This document shows, one piece after another, positions 21,241-29,192 of a stretch of 64,000 nt of DNA. The position numbers were made by a program, and so were the translations under genes. The notes beneath the pieces were generated by a model. It saw only the letters and a program-made list of their open reading frames with translations. It was not told the origin of the DNA and did no database searches. Positions within the stretch are counted from its first letter, which is position 1. Each line of letters opens with the position of its first letter. This DNA is from Limnohabitans sp. Jir72 (GTDB lineage: Bacteria; Pseudomonadota; Gammaproteobacteria; Burkholderiales; Burkholderiaceae_C): NCBI RefSeq assembly GCF_003063575.1, contig NZ_NESC01000008.1, forward strand, positions 62,001 to 126,000. Direction: 5' to 3'.

Positions 21241-22968
21241 TTACTTAGGCAATGCAAACACGACCATCGAGTTGCCGCGCTTGAAGTCGAGTTGGGTGTT
21301 GCCACCGCAACCCATGGCGACGTATTGACGGCCTTTGACGGTGTAGGACACGGGCATGGCGTTGGCACCTGCGCCGCAGTTGTATTCCCACAGTTTTTTG
21401 CCGTTGCGGGCATCGAGGGCGCGGAACAAACCGTTGCCTTCACCGTAAAACACCAAGTCGCCTGCCGTGGCCAAAGCGCCGCCGATCAGGGGTTGTTCGG
21501 TGTCAAATTTCCAAGCCATTTTGCCGGTGTCGACGTTCACGGCAGCCAAGCGGCCCCATTGCTTTTCACCCTCGATCACCTTGAAGGCACCGCCCAACCA
21601 CAGTTTGCCGCCGGGGTACTTGGCCGCCTCGACGTGGTAAGTCATGGGCTGGTGCAGGTTCAAAGCGTAAGCCATGCGCAGCTTGGGGTTGATGGCCATG
21701 GGTGACCATTCCACGCCACCGTTCGCGCCAGGCAGCATGCGAGCGCCTTGGGCTGTGGGCAGCACCCACATGTTTTCTTGGGGCACCATGGCCTCAGAGA
21801 AACGGATCAGCTCGCCGGTGTCGCGGTGGTGCACATACACATGGCCAGTTTTGCCGCCGTGGATCACGCCGGGCACCATCTTGCCGTTTTTGTCTTTCAC
21901 GTCCATCAAGATGGGCGGGCTGACAGCATCCAAGTCCCACACGTCGTGGGCGATGTATTGGTAATGCCACTTGTAGGCACCGGTGTCGAGGTTCACAGCC
22001 ACGAGCGAGTCGGTGTAAAGGTTGTCACCAGGACGCTCAGCACCATAGAGGTCAGGCGAGGGGTTGCCGACCACAAAGAAAATGGTGCGTGATTTGACGT
22101 CCACCGCAGGGTTCATCCACACGCCGCCACCCAAGGTTTGGAAGAAGGAGCTGTCGCGCGCAAACGCTGCTTTTTCAGCGGCAATGTCGCGGTGCATGTT
22201 GCGACCTGTGGCGTCGTTGACGGCCCACACGCCTTCATGGCCTTTTTCGGGAATGGTGTGGAAGGTCCAAGCGAGTTTGCCGGTGTTGGCATCGAAGGCT
22301 TTGACGAAACCGCGAATGCCGTACTCACCGCCGTTGGTGCCGATCAGCACTTTGCCGTCCACCACGGTGGGGGCCATGGTTTCGCTGTAGCCTTTTTCTG
22401 GGTCAGCGATTTCGGTGTCCCACAGCAGCTTGCCGGTTTTGGCGTCCAAAGCGACCAAGCGTGCATCGAGCGTGCCCATGAACAGCTTACCGCCTTCGAC
22501 CGCGACACCGCGGTTGTTGGGGCCGCAGCAGAACGTGGTGATGGGGCCCATCTTGTGTTTGTAGTGCCAGAACTCTTTGCCGGTCACGGCATCGAGGGCG
22601 TACACGTGGTTGTAAGAGGTCGTCATGTACATGATGCCGTCGACCACGATGGGGGCGGTTTCCATGGACTCGCGCACTTCCGTTTGGAAGGTGAACTCAG
22701 GGCGCATGTTCTTCACGTTGCCCGCGTTGATTTGCGTGCCTTTGTAAAAGCGCGTTTGTTCGTAGTCGCCGTTGGTGTGCAACCAGTTGGTCGTTTGACC
22801 GCCTGCTTTGTTGAGCTGGTCTTGCGTGACGTTGATGCCTTTGTCGATGTTGGCTCCGCTGGCGTTCATGCCTTTTTGGCCTTGAATTTCTTCACCAACG
22901 GCCATGCCGGTCAAGAACAACAGCGCCGATGCCGCTGCGATTCGCTTGGTTGTGAAAATGCGTTTCAT
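21241..22968 (-). CDS. PQQ-dependent alcohol dehydrogenase, lanthanide-type (XoxF/ExaF-like)
   Basis: The 575-residue periplasmic quinoprotein oxidises a primary alcohol and passes electrons to cytochrome c. A signal peptide (about residues 1-25) precedes an eight-bladed propeller. The vicinal disulfide of the family is Cys147-Cys148 (TFCCGPNN). By alignment of motifs from memory, metal ligands are Glu215 (NGGEYGIRG), Asn302 (GNPSPDLYG) and the catalytic Asp345, with an additional Asp347 (HDVWDLDA). That second aspartate, two residues after the catalytic one, is the accepted marker of lanthanide-dependent enzymes; calcium enzymes such as MxaF lack it. There is no cytochrome domain at the C-terminus. 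The substrate (methanol, ethanol or a larger alcohol) cannot be decided from sequence. No PQQ synthesis genes are in the window. Confidence 0.92.
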   Translation of the reverse strand: MKRIFTTKRIAAASALLFLTGMAVGEEIQGQKGMNASGANIDKGINVTQDQLNKAGGQTTNWLHTNGDYEQTRFYKGTQINAGNVKNMRPEFTFQTEVRESMETAPIVVDGIMYMTTSYNHVYALDAVTGKEFWHYKHKMGPITTFCCGPNNRGVAVEGGKLFMGTLDARLVALDAKTGKLLWDTEIADPEKGYSETMAPTVVDGKVLIGTNGGEYGIRGFVKAFDANTGKLAWTFHTIPEKGHEGVWAVNDATGRNMHRDIAAEKAAFARDSSFFQTLGGGVWMNPAVDVKSRTIFFVVGNPSPDLYGAERPGDNLYTDSLVAVNLDTGAYKWHYQYIAHDVWDLDAVSPPILMDVKDKNGKMVPGVIHGGKTGHVYVHHRDTGELIRFSEAMVPQENMWVLPTAQGARMLPGANGGVEWSPMAINPKLRMAYALNLHQPMTYHVEAAKYPGGKLWLGGAFKVIEGEKQWGRLAAVNVDTGKMAWKFDTEQPLIGGALATAGDLVFYGEGNGLFRALDARNGKKLWEYNCGAGANAMPVSYTVKGRQYVAMGCGGNTQLDFKRGNSMVVFALPK

Positions 22969-23041
22969 GCGTTGATCCTAGGAAGTGGAGGGGTGTTGCA
23001 GATGAGTGCAAAAAAACGATTACTGCGCATTCAATTTACTC

Positions 23042-23057
23042 TTAAATGTTCATTTAA
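23042..23057. promoter_or_regulatory. Operator-like palindrome between dehydrogenase and ankyrin genes
   Basis: TTAAATGTTCATTTAA is a perfect 7-bp inverted repeat with a 2-base centre, in an A/T-rich stretch that stands out from the GC-rich surroundings. It lies 74 bp upstream of the dehydrogenase start and 81 bp upstream of the divergent ankyrin gene. It is a plausible binding site for a dimeric regulator acting on either or both genes. Confidence 0.5.
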
Positions 23058-23137
23058 TCCAGTAACTACCGCGACATCTACGGTCAAGCGTGTGCGAAAA
23101 ATTCCTGCATGATGGGACCGTTACAAGGAGACGACGC

Positions 23138-23803
23138 ATGAAAAAAACCCACCAACTCGCTTTGATCATCGTGGCCTTGCTGTTGGCCCAAGGCGTGGCT
23201 TACGCTCAAAAGGGCATGGACCAGATCAACATCAATGGCCAGTTTGTGATGGCTGGCCGTGTGGGCAAGGTCGAACGCGTCCAAGCGTTGCTCGACCAAG
23301 GTGCGCAGGTGAATTCGCGCGATCGCAATGGCGACACGCCGCTCAACATGGCTGCCGCCAAGGGCAATACCGAGCTGGTTCAGGTCTTGATCAAGGCCGG
23401 TGCCGATGTCAATCTGGGCAACTTGTCAGGCGTCACACCCCTCATGGGGGCCGCCTTCATGGCCGATGCGCAGTCGTTTCGGGCCTTGTTGGCCGCAGGT
23501 GCCAAGACCGAACCTTTGGACCGTGTGAAGAAAAATGCCGCTACCTATGCCGCAGCACACGGTTGCACCGCCTGTTTGCAAGAACTCGTCAAAGCGCAAA
23601 CCGATGTGAATGCCAAGCTGGAAAACGATCTGACCTTGCTAATGTGGGCCGCAGCCTACGGCCAAGAAGAGGCCGTGCGGTATTTGCTGGCCCAAGGGGC
23701 AGAGCGCACAGCCAAGGACAACCGAGGCAAAACCGCACAAGCGCTTGCCCGCGAAGGCAATCACCTTGCCCTGGCGAGCTTGCTGGCTTCTGATTCGCCA
23801 TGA
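23138..23803 (+). CDS. Exported ankyrin-repeat protein
   Basis: The 221-residue protein begins with a signal peptide (MKKTHQLALIIVALLLAQGVAYAQ). It is followed by about five ankyrin repeats from residue 35 to the end, for example RDRNGDTPLNMAAAKGNTELVQVLIKAGADVN and the later LTLLMWAAAYGQEEAVRYLLAQGA. Two cysteines (HGCTACLQ) sit in the fourth repeat. ATG at 23138 is preceded by AAGGAG 7 bases upstream. Ankyrin proteins mediate protein contacts; a periplasmic one divergent from a periplasmic dehydrogenase could help its assembly or activity, but this is inference from position only. Confidence 0.87.
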   Translation: MKKTHQLALIIVALLLAQGVAYAQKGMDQININGQFVMAGRVGKVERVQALLDQGAQVNSRDRNGDTPLNMAAAKGNTELVQVLIKAGADVNLGNLSGVTPLMGAAFMADAQSFRALLAAGAKTEPLDRVKKNAATYAAAHGCTACLQELVKAQTDVNAKLENDLTLLMWAAAYGQEEAVRYLLAQGAERTAKDNRGKTAQALAREGNHLALASLLASDSP

Positions 23804-23839
23804 TTTCTTCCTCTCTGGTGCGTGTGTCGTTGTTCGACC

Positions 23840-24433
23840 TCACAGCCCCAACGCTTGCCAGACCCGGATGGCCGCATAGGCGTCGTTGGCGGCATACACC
23901 AGCTGTGATTCGCTCAAGTGGGCATTGGCCCAGTTGCTGGTGGCGGCTTTTTTGGACTTGATGAAGCGCTCATTGAACAGCACAGCCACCGCGCCTTTGA
24001 CGCCCATGTCCTTGCGGTAACCGCGTTGGTGAAAGAGGGTGTTGAGCTCCAGAATGCCCTGGGGTTCGATGCCCAGTTTGTGGACGATGCGTTTGCGGTC
24101 ATCGCCCAGACCAAACCCGGCTTTGACGATGCCCGTATGCGCCAGCAGCGCTGCCGCCACGGCGCGGCATTCAGGGTCGTGCAGCTGAAACACCCAGGCC
24201 CGCTCGGCTGTGGACAGTTGCAGCACATGGGGCCCGTCTGACTGCTCGCCGACCTTGAAGGTGGGTTTGGACTCGGTGTCAAAGCCCCAGGCCGTGGCTT
24301 TGAGCAATTGCGCTTGTGCCTCTTGGGCTTGAGGGCCTGCGCTCACCAGTGTGATGCGGTCCAGCCCCAGCCTTTCAAAGGGTGGGAGCAGGGCGATGGC
24401 GTCTTTGTCGGGTGTGGCGTGGCGGGTGTTCAT
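23840..24433 (-). CDS. 3'-5' exonuclease of the RNase D / DEDDy type
   Basis: The 197-residue single-domain protein shows the three exonuclease motifs of the DEDD superfamily: FDTES (Exo I, about residue 51), a mid-domain VKAGFGLGDDRKRI (Exo II) and YAANDAYAAIRVW (Exo III, with the tyrosine of the DEDDy subclass). It has no HRDC domain, so it is shorter than RNase D and closer to stand-alone Werner-type exonucleases. The nucleic acid substrate is unknown. Its ATG overlaps the stop codon of the FAD hydroxylase gene (ATGA), implying translational coupling to a gene set with an apparently unrelated role. Confidence 0.88.
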   Translation of the reverse strand: MNTRHATPDKDAIALLPPFERLGLDRITLVSAGPQAQEAQAQLLKATAWGFDTESKPTFKVGEQSDGPHVLQLSTAERAWVFQLHDPECRAVAAALLAHTGIVKAGFGLGDDRKRIVHKLGIEPQGILELNTLFHQRGYRKDMGVKGAVAVLFNERFIKSKKAATSNWANAHLSESQLVYAANDAYAAIRVWQALGL

Positions 24434-26130
24434 GCGGTGGTGGCGGTGTCCGTGGTCGAGCCATGGACTGTATCGCCATATCCCAGCACTTGCGCCAGGA
24501 TGGCTTGGGCCTGGGTGGCGTGGTGACCCCGCCAGGCCAGGATCTGGTCAGGACGGATCAGGGCCAAAGGCGCTTCATACAGCGCCAAAAGAGCCGGGTC
24601 TGCATGGCGCACCACTTTCAAATCCAGCCCCATGGTCTGCGCGGTGTGCTCGAACGCTTGGGTATCGGGCGCATTGGGGCCCAAGACCAACAGCGTCCAT
24701 TCAAAGTTGAAACTGTCGTAAAGCGAGCGGCCATCGGACAGCCACGCATGCGGGGGCCTGCCGCCCGGTGTAGCGCAAGGCACATAGGTGTTGGCTGCAT
24801 CGGGCGGGGCGGTGGTGCCGTCGCCCACGATGATGGGGCTGGTGTCGTAGCGCCCGCCAAAGGTCACGCCGGGGATGTTGAACTCACGGCGCACATGGCC
24901 GTTCAGGTAGTCCGAGGCCAGGGTCCGTGCCGCTTCGCCTTGCGGGCTGTTCTCTTCCAGCTCGGGCGCGGCCTCGAACAGTCCGATCGAGTCGGCAAAC
25001 TGCCTTGCATAGCCGGTGTTGCGCACAGCCAGCGGGTGGCGCTCTAGGTGGTAGCTGTCCAGCAAGGCGGCTGGGGCCTGGCCTTTGAGCACGCTGGCGA
25101 GTTTCCAGCTGAGGTTGACCGCGTCTTCGACCGCTGTGTTGTAGCCCAAGCCGCCGGTGGGTGTGAACAGGTGCGAGGCATCGCCGCCCAAAAACACGCG
25201 GCCCTGTTGAAAGGATTCGGCCACCAGCGCGTGGCCTGCCATCCAGGTGGCCATCGACAAAATCTCGATGTCGATGCTCTGCCCATAAGCTTGGGCAAAC
25301 AGACGCCGCGCGTCGGCTTCGGTCAGGGCCTCGGTGGCGTCGTCGTCGGCCATCTGGATGTGGAAGGCGAATTCACTCACGCCGTCGACCGACATGATGA
25401 AAGCGCGCAACTCGGGGTTGACCACCACGTACATCCAGGACCGGTCGTTCGGGTTGCGGGCATAAAAATCGGGGGCCTTCAGGTAGACCGCCAGCATCTT
25501 GCCGCCCATGAATTTGCGTTTGAATCCCGTGGCCCCGCCCCAGGCAATGCCCAGCTCGTGGCGCACAAAACTGCGGGCGCCATCGGCCCCTACCATGTAC
25601 TGGGCTTGCACGTTCAAGGCTTCGCCGCCGTCCACCGACTGAACGACCGCTGAAATGCCATCTCCGGTGTCCTTGAAGGCCTGCAGGCGCCAGCCATAGC
25701 GCATCTCGACGCTGGCTTGCTGCTGCGCATGCCGGTGCAAGCTGACTTCGACAAACTTTTGCGACACCCGGTGCGGCAATTCGGCGGCGCTCCAAGAGCC
25801 CGACATGTTTTTGACCGCTTGTGGCGCTGCTGCGGCGGTGGGCAAGCGCAAGCGGGCCAGCTCGGTGCCCGCAAAACGGGTCAGGTAGGCGATGTCGGTC
25901 GGGTGGTCGGGCGGCAAGCCCATGCTGCGGATTTCATGCGCAAACCCCAAGCGCCGGAAATGCTCCATGGTCCGAGCTTGCGTGGCATTGGCTTGCGGGT
26001 TGAAGGCGGTGCCGGGCTTGGCGTCCACCAGCAGGCAGCGGATGTTGCGTTTGCCCAGCTCGATGGCCAGCATCAGGCCGCAAGGCCCACCGCCCGCAAT
26101 CAGAACATCGACCTTGAGGGTTTGCGTCAT
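24430..26130 (-). CDS. FAD-dependent aromatic hydroxylase (PheA/TfdB/MhpA family)
   Basis: The 566-residue flavoprotein monooxygenase has the three FAD/NAD(P)H fingerprints: GGGPCGLMLAIELGKR near the N-terminus, DGARSFVRHELG in the middle, and GDASHLFTPTGGLGYNTAVEDAVNLSWKLA. A C-terminal thioredoxin-like region follows from about residue 410, as in phenol and 3-(3-hydroxyphenyl)propionate hydroxylases. It presumably hydroxylates an aromatic or related ring compound; the substrate is unknown. Neighbours upstream are an FAH-family hydrolase and a Bug substrate-binding protein, which supports a catabolic role. ATG at 26130 starts just before the Rossmann motif. Confidence 0.9.
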   Translation of the reverse strand: MTQTLKVDVLIAGGGPCGLMLAIELGKRNIRCLLVDAKPGTAFNPQANATQARTMEHFRRLGFAHEIRSMGLPPDHPTDIAYLTRFAGTELARLRLPTAAAAPQAVKNMSGSWSAAELPHRVSQKFVEVSLHRHAQQQASVEMRYGWRLQAFKDTGDGISAVVQSVDGGEALNVQAQYMVGADGARSFVRHELGIAWGGATGFKRKFMGGKMLAVYLKAPDFYARNPNDRSWMYVVVNPELRAFIMSVDGVSEFAFHIQMADDDATEALTEADARRLFAQAYGQSIDIEILSMATWMAGHALVAESFQQGRVFLGGDASHLFTPTGGLGYNTAVEDAVNLSWKLASVLKGQAPAALLDSYHLERHPLAVRNTGYARQFADSIGLFEAAPELEENSPQGEAARTLASDYLNGHVRREFNIPGVTFGGRYDTSPIIVGDGTTAPPDAANTYVPCATPGGRPPHAWLSDGRSLYDSFNFEWTLLVLGPNAPDTQAFEHTAQTMGLDLKVVRHADPALLALYEAPLALIRPDQILAWRGHHATQAQAILAQVLGYGDTVHGSTTDTATTA

Positions 26131-26147
26131 GAAGTGATGTGTCCGGT

Positions 26148-27017
26148 TCAGCGGGCCAGCAGGCCGATCTGGTTGCTCAAAATGCCGATGCCTTCGATGT
26201 CGATCTCGATGGTGTCGCCCGGCTGCATCCACACCGGGGGCTTGCGCGCATAGCCCACGCCAGCAGGCGTGCCCATCACGATCACGTCACCGGGCTCGAG
26301 CGTCATGCAGGCCGACATCATGGCAATCGTCGGCGCCACATGGAACACCATGTCGGTGGTGGAGGCGCTTTGCATGACCTGGCCGTTCAAGCGCGATTCG
26401 ATGTGCAGGCCCACGCAGCCGGGGGGCAATTCGTCGGCGGTGACCAAGCAGGGGCCAAAGCCGCCCGTTTGGTCAAAGTTCTTGCCCACGGTCCATTGGG
26501 TGGTTTTGCGCTGGTAGTCGCGGAAGGTCGCGTCGTTGAAGCAGGCGTAGGCGAACACCGAGTCGAGCGCTTGGTCTTCACTCACGTTGCGGGTGGTCTT
26601 GCCGATCACCAGGGCCAGCTCTGCCTCGTAGTCGAGCGATGTGGAAATCGGCGGGATCGGGATGGTGCCGCCGTGCGCCAGCAAAGACGATGGGCCACGG
26701 AAAAAGATGGTTGGGTAGTCGGCCACCTTGTTGCCGCCTTCGGCGGCATGGTCGTGGTAATTCACGCCCAGGCAGATGATCTTGCTGGGGCGGGGCACGC
26801 AGGGCAGCAGGCTGACTTGGTCCAGCGGCGTGGCGGCGGCGTTGGCCGCACGCTGTGCAATGCTGGCCATCAGCGCCGCGTTGCCGCTGGCTTGTGCGAA
26901 AAAGTCGTTGATGTTGTCGGGGGCCTTGTCCATGCAGTGGCGCATGTCGACCACGCCCTGGCCTTGCAATACGCCGTAGCGGGTGAAGTGGTCGTGCGTG
27001 TAGCTGATGAGTCTCAT
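26148..27017 (-). CDS. Fumarylacetoacetate hydrolase family protein
   Basis: The 289-residue protein has the FAH fold. KIICLGVNYHDHAAE and the metal-binding acidic set (LDYEAELALVIG) are present, along with GFGPCLVTADELP and the C-terminal GDVIVMGTPAGVGYAR. Members cleave or hydrate diketone acids from aromatic ring breakdown, for example acylpyruvate hydrolases or 2-hydroxyhepta-2,4-diene-1,7-dioate isomerases. The precise reaction cannot be assigned. The short gap (17 bp) to the FAD hydroxylase implies one operon. Confidence 0.9.
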   Translation of the reverse strand: MRLISYTHDHFTRYGVLQGQGVVDMRHCMDKAPDNINDFFAQASGNAALMASIAQRAANAAATPLDQVSLLPCVPRPSKIICLGVNYHDHAAEGGNKVADYPTIFFRGPSSLLAHGGTIPIPPISTSLDYEAELALVIGKTTRNVSEDQALDSVFAYACFNDATFRDYQRKTTQWTVGKNFDQTGGFGPCLVTADELPPGCVGLHIESRLNGQVMQSASTTDMVFHVAPTIAMMSACMTLEPGDVIVMGTPAGVGYARKPPVWMQPGDTIEIDIEGIGILSNQIGLLAR

Positions 27018-27059
27018 GGCTTCTTTCTGTGATTCAGTGGGGATGTGGGTGAAAGTGGA

Positions 27060-28013
27060 TCAGTCCACCTTGGCGCCGGTCTGTTGCACGACCTGGCCCC
27101 ATTTTTTGGCTTCGGCACCCAGGTAGGTGTCCAGCGTGGGGCGGTCCATGCGCACGGTCTCCAGCGACTGCGCGGCAAAGCCGTCGTTCAAGGCCTTGTT
27201 CTGCAGGATTTTGTTGACCTCTGTGTTGAGCCGGTCCAGCACTTCTTTGGGCGTGCCTGCCGGGGCCATCATGGCAAACCAGGTGTTGGCTTCAAAGCCG
27301 GGGTAACCCAGCTCGGCCACGGTCGGCACATCGGGCAGGGCGCCGCTGCGTTTGCTGCTGGTCACTGCAAGGGGTCGCACTTTGCCAGCCTTGGCCAGTT
27401 GCACCACGGGCGGGATGGAGGTGGAGCCCACCGGCACCTGGCCGCTGACCACCGCATTGGCCGCTGCGGCCGGCGAGAAGGGCGCATGCAAGATGTCCAC
27501 CTTGGCCAGGTTGCGGAACAACAGTTCAGCGCCCAGGTGGGTGGTGGTGCCGTTGCCCGAAGAGGCGTAGCTGAGTTTTTCGGTGGGGGCCAAAGCCAAA
27601 AGTTCTTTGAGGCTGTTGGCTTTCACAGAGGGGTGCACGTAAATGATGTTGGGCGAGACAGCGGCCATGGCCACGCCGGTCAGCTCCTTGCCCACTTCGT
27701 AACCCGCTTTGCTGTAGAGCGATGGGTTGACCGAATAAGCCACGCTGTGCATGAGGAGGGTGTAGCCGTCTGCGGCCGATCGGGCCACGGCCACGGTGCC
27801 GATGTTGCCGCCAGCGCCGGGGCGGTTTTCGATCAGGACCGGTTGGCCCATGGCCTCGGACAGGGGCTGCCCCAAAGCTCGAGCCACGATGTCGGTGGAG
27901 CTGCCGGGCGGGAAGGCCACCACGAGCTTGATCGGCTTGTCGGGGTAGGCCGCTTGCGCGGCATTGGCAGCCAAGGCCAGTCCAGCCAGCCAATGTTTGA
28001 GCGAAGTTTTCAC
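27060..28013 (-). CDS. Bug family tripartite tricarboxylate transporter substrate-binding protein
   Basis: The 317-residue periplasmic binding protein starts with a signal peptide (MKTSLKHWLAGLALAANAAQAA) followed by the family opening YPDKPIKLVVAFPPGSSTDIVAR. It contains VIENRPGAGGNIG, DGYTLLM, LSYASSGNGTTTHL and the C-terminal PAGTPKEVLDRLN. GTG at 28013 has AGGAG upstream and gives the standard length. Bug proteins bind carboxylates, and this one probably supplies the substrate of the adjacent hydroxylase/FAH pair. No TctA/TctB membrane subunits are nearby, as is common for Bug genes in Burkholderiales. Confidence 0.93.
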   Translation of the reverse strand: MKTSLKHWLAGLALAANAAQAAYPDKPIKLVVAFPPGSSTDIVARALGQPLSEAMGQPVLIENRPGAGGNIGTVAVARSAADGYTLLMHSVAYSVNPSLYSKAGYEVGKELTGVAMAAVSPNIIYVHPSVKANSLKELLALAPTEKLSYASSGNGTTTHLGAELLFRNLAKVDILHAPFSPAAAANAVVSGQVPVGSTSIPPVVQLAKAGKVRPLAVTSSKRSGALPDVPTVAELGYPGFEANTWFAMMAPAGTPKEVLDRLNTEVNKILQNKALNDGFAAQSLETVRMDRPTLDTYLGAEAKKWGQVVQQTGAKVD

Positions 28014-28158
28014 GGAGCGTCTCCTGGGCAGTGGATCTGCCTCGAAGAATCCTAGAGGAAAAACCAAGACTGCCGTGTCACGCTTGAGGCTGTGTCGGCG
28101 CGAAGAGCGCAATGGCTCTCATGGCCGGGCGCTGGCGACGTGGCCGTCCAGCGATCGG

Positions 28159-29085
28159 TCATTTGCGGGGCGATTTTTTGGTCTTGTCCGTGGCTTCTTT
28201 GCGCACGGCGCGTTCGGCGTCGGCTTTTTTGCCTTCGGCCAGCCATTGGGCAAATTGTTCGGGGGTTTCGATGGTCACGCGGCCCAGAGCGCCCGATCGG
28301 AAGTCGTGGATCACGATGTGCGCGGCTTTGGTGGTGTTGACGCGTCCGCCGCTTTGCATGGCCCCGCGCACCCGGCCGATGGCTTCGAGCAGGGTTTCGT
28401 CGGTGTGGTTGGCCACGTCGGTGATCTTGTAGCGCTCGGCCAGCGCTTGCGGGTAATGCGGGATCAGGTAGTTCAGCAGCTCCAGCGCCACTTCTTCTTC
28501 GTCAAACGCGTTCACGCCGATCGCGCCGCTGGCGGCCAGGTTGTAGCCGCTTTGCTCGACGATGATGCGCGGCCACAGCACGCCGGGGGTGTCGTAAAGG
28601 TAAAAGTCGTCGGCCAGGGCGATGCGCAGCTCTTGTTTGGTCACACCGGCTTCGTCGCCGGTTTTGGCGGCGCGTTTGCCCTTGAGGGTGTTGATCAGGG
28701 TGGACTTGCCCACGTTGGGGATGCCGCAGATCAGCACGCGCATGGGCTTGACCATGCCGCCCCGGTTGGGGGCCAGTTGGCGGCAAGCGTCGATCAAGGC
28801 CTTGGTGGGCGACACCATGCTGGTGTCCAAGCCCATGGCGCTCACGCCGGGCAGGGCGTTGTAGTGGGCCAACCACTGCGTGGTGCGGGCCGGGTCGGCC
28901 AGGTCTTGTTTGCTCAGGATCTTGAGCGCGGGCTTGCCCTTGATCAGCTCGGCCAGCATGGGGTTGGCGCTCGAGCCGGGCAGGCGGGCGTCCAGCATTT
29001 CGATGACGACGTCAATCTCTTTGATGCGCTCCCCGATCGCCTTGCGCGTGAGGTGCATGTGTCCGGGGAACCATTGAATCGCCAT
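28159..29085 (-). CDS. ylqF: Ribosome biogenesis GTPase YlqF (RbgA)
   Basis: The 308-residue protein is a circularly permuted GTPase, shown by motif order: G4-like LSKQDLAD first (about residue 59), then G1 GIPNVGKST and G3 DTPG. The N-terminus MAIQWFPGHMHLTRKAI is diagnostic of YlqF/RbgA, which acts late in large-subunit assembly in Bacillus; the role in proteobacteria is inferred. Its C-terminus is Lys/Arg-rich (about the last 25 residues). ATG at 29085 starts the conserved N-terminus. It is divergent from the recQ-like gene. Confidence 0.93.
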   Translation of the reverse strand: MAIQWFPGHMHLTRKAIGERIKEIDVVIEMLDARLPGSSANPMLAELIKGKPALKILSKQDLADPARTTQWLAHYNALPGVSAMGLDTSMVSPTKALIDACRQLAPNRGGMVKPMRVLICGIPNVGKSTLINTLKGKRAAKTGDEAGVTKQELRIALADDFYLYDTPGVLWPRIIVEQSGYNLAASGAIGVNAFDEEEVALELLNYLIPHYPQALAERYKITDVANHTDETLLEAIGRVRGAMQSGGRVNTTKAAHIVIHDFRSGALGRVTIETPEQFAQWLAEGKKADAERAVRKEATDKTKKSPRK

Positions 29086-29192
29086 AGAGAGCTGCTGAAG
29101 ACCAGATGTGTCGAAGAAAGTGATTGTCGTCGACTTCCCGGCGGTGCCACTTGGCCGCAAAATGCCACAAACAAAATCCCAGGGAGAACGCC

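Noticed and set aside
21241..22968. Assignment as calcium-type methanol dehydrogenase MxaF
   Set aside because: The residue two positions after the catalytic aspartate is Asp347, not the Ala of MxaF, and no mxaI or mxaG genes are adjacent.
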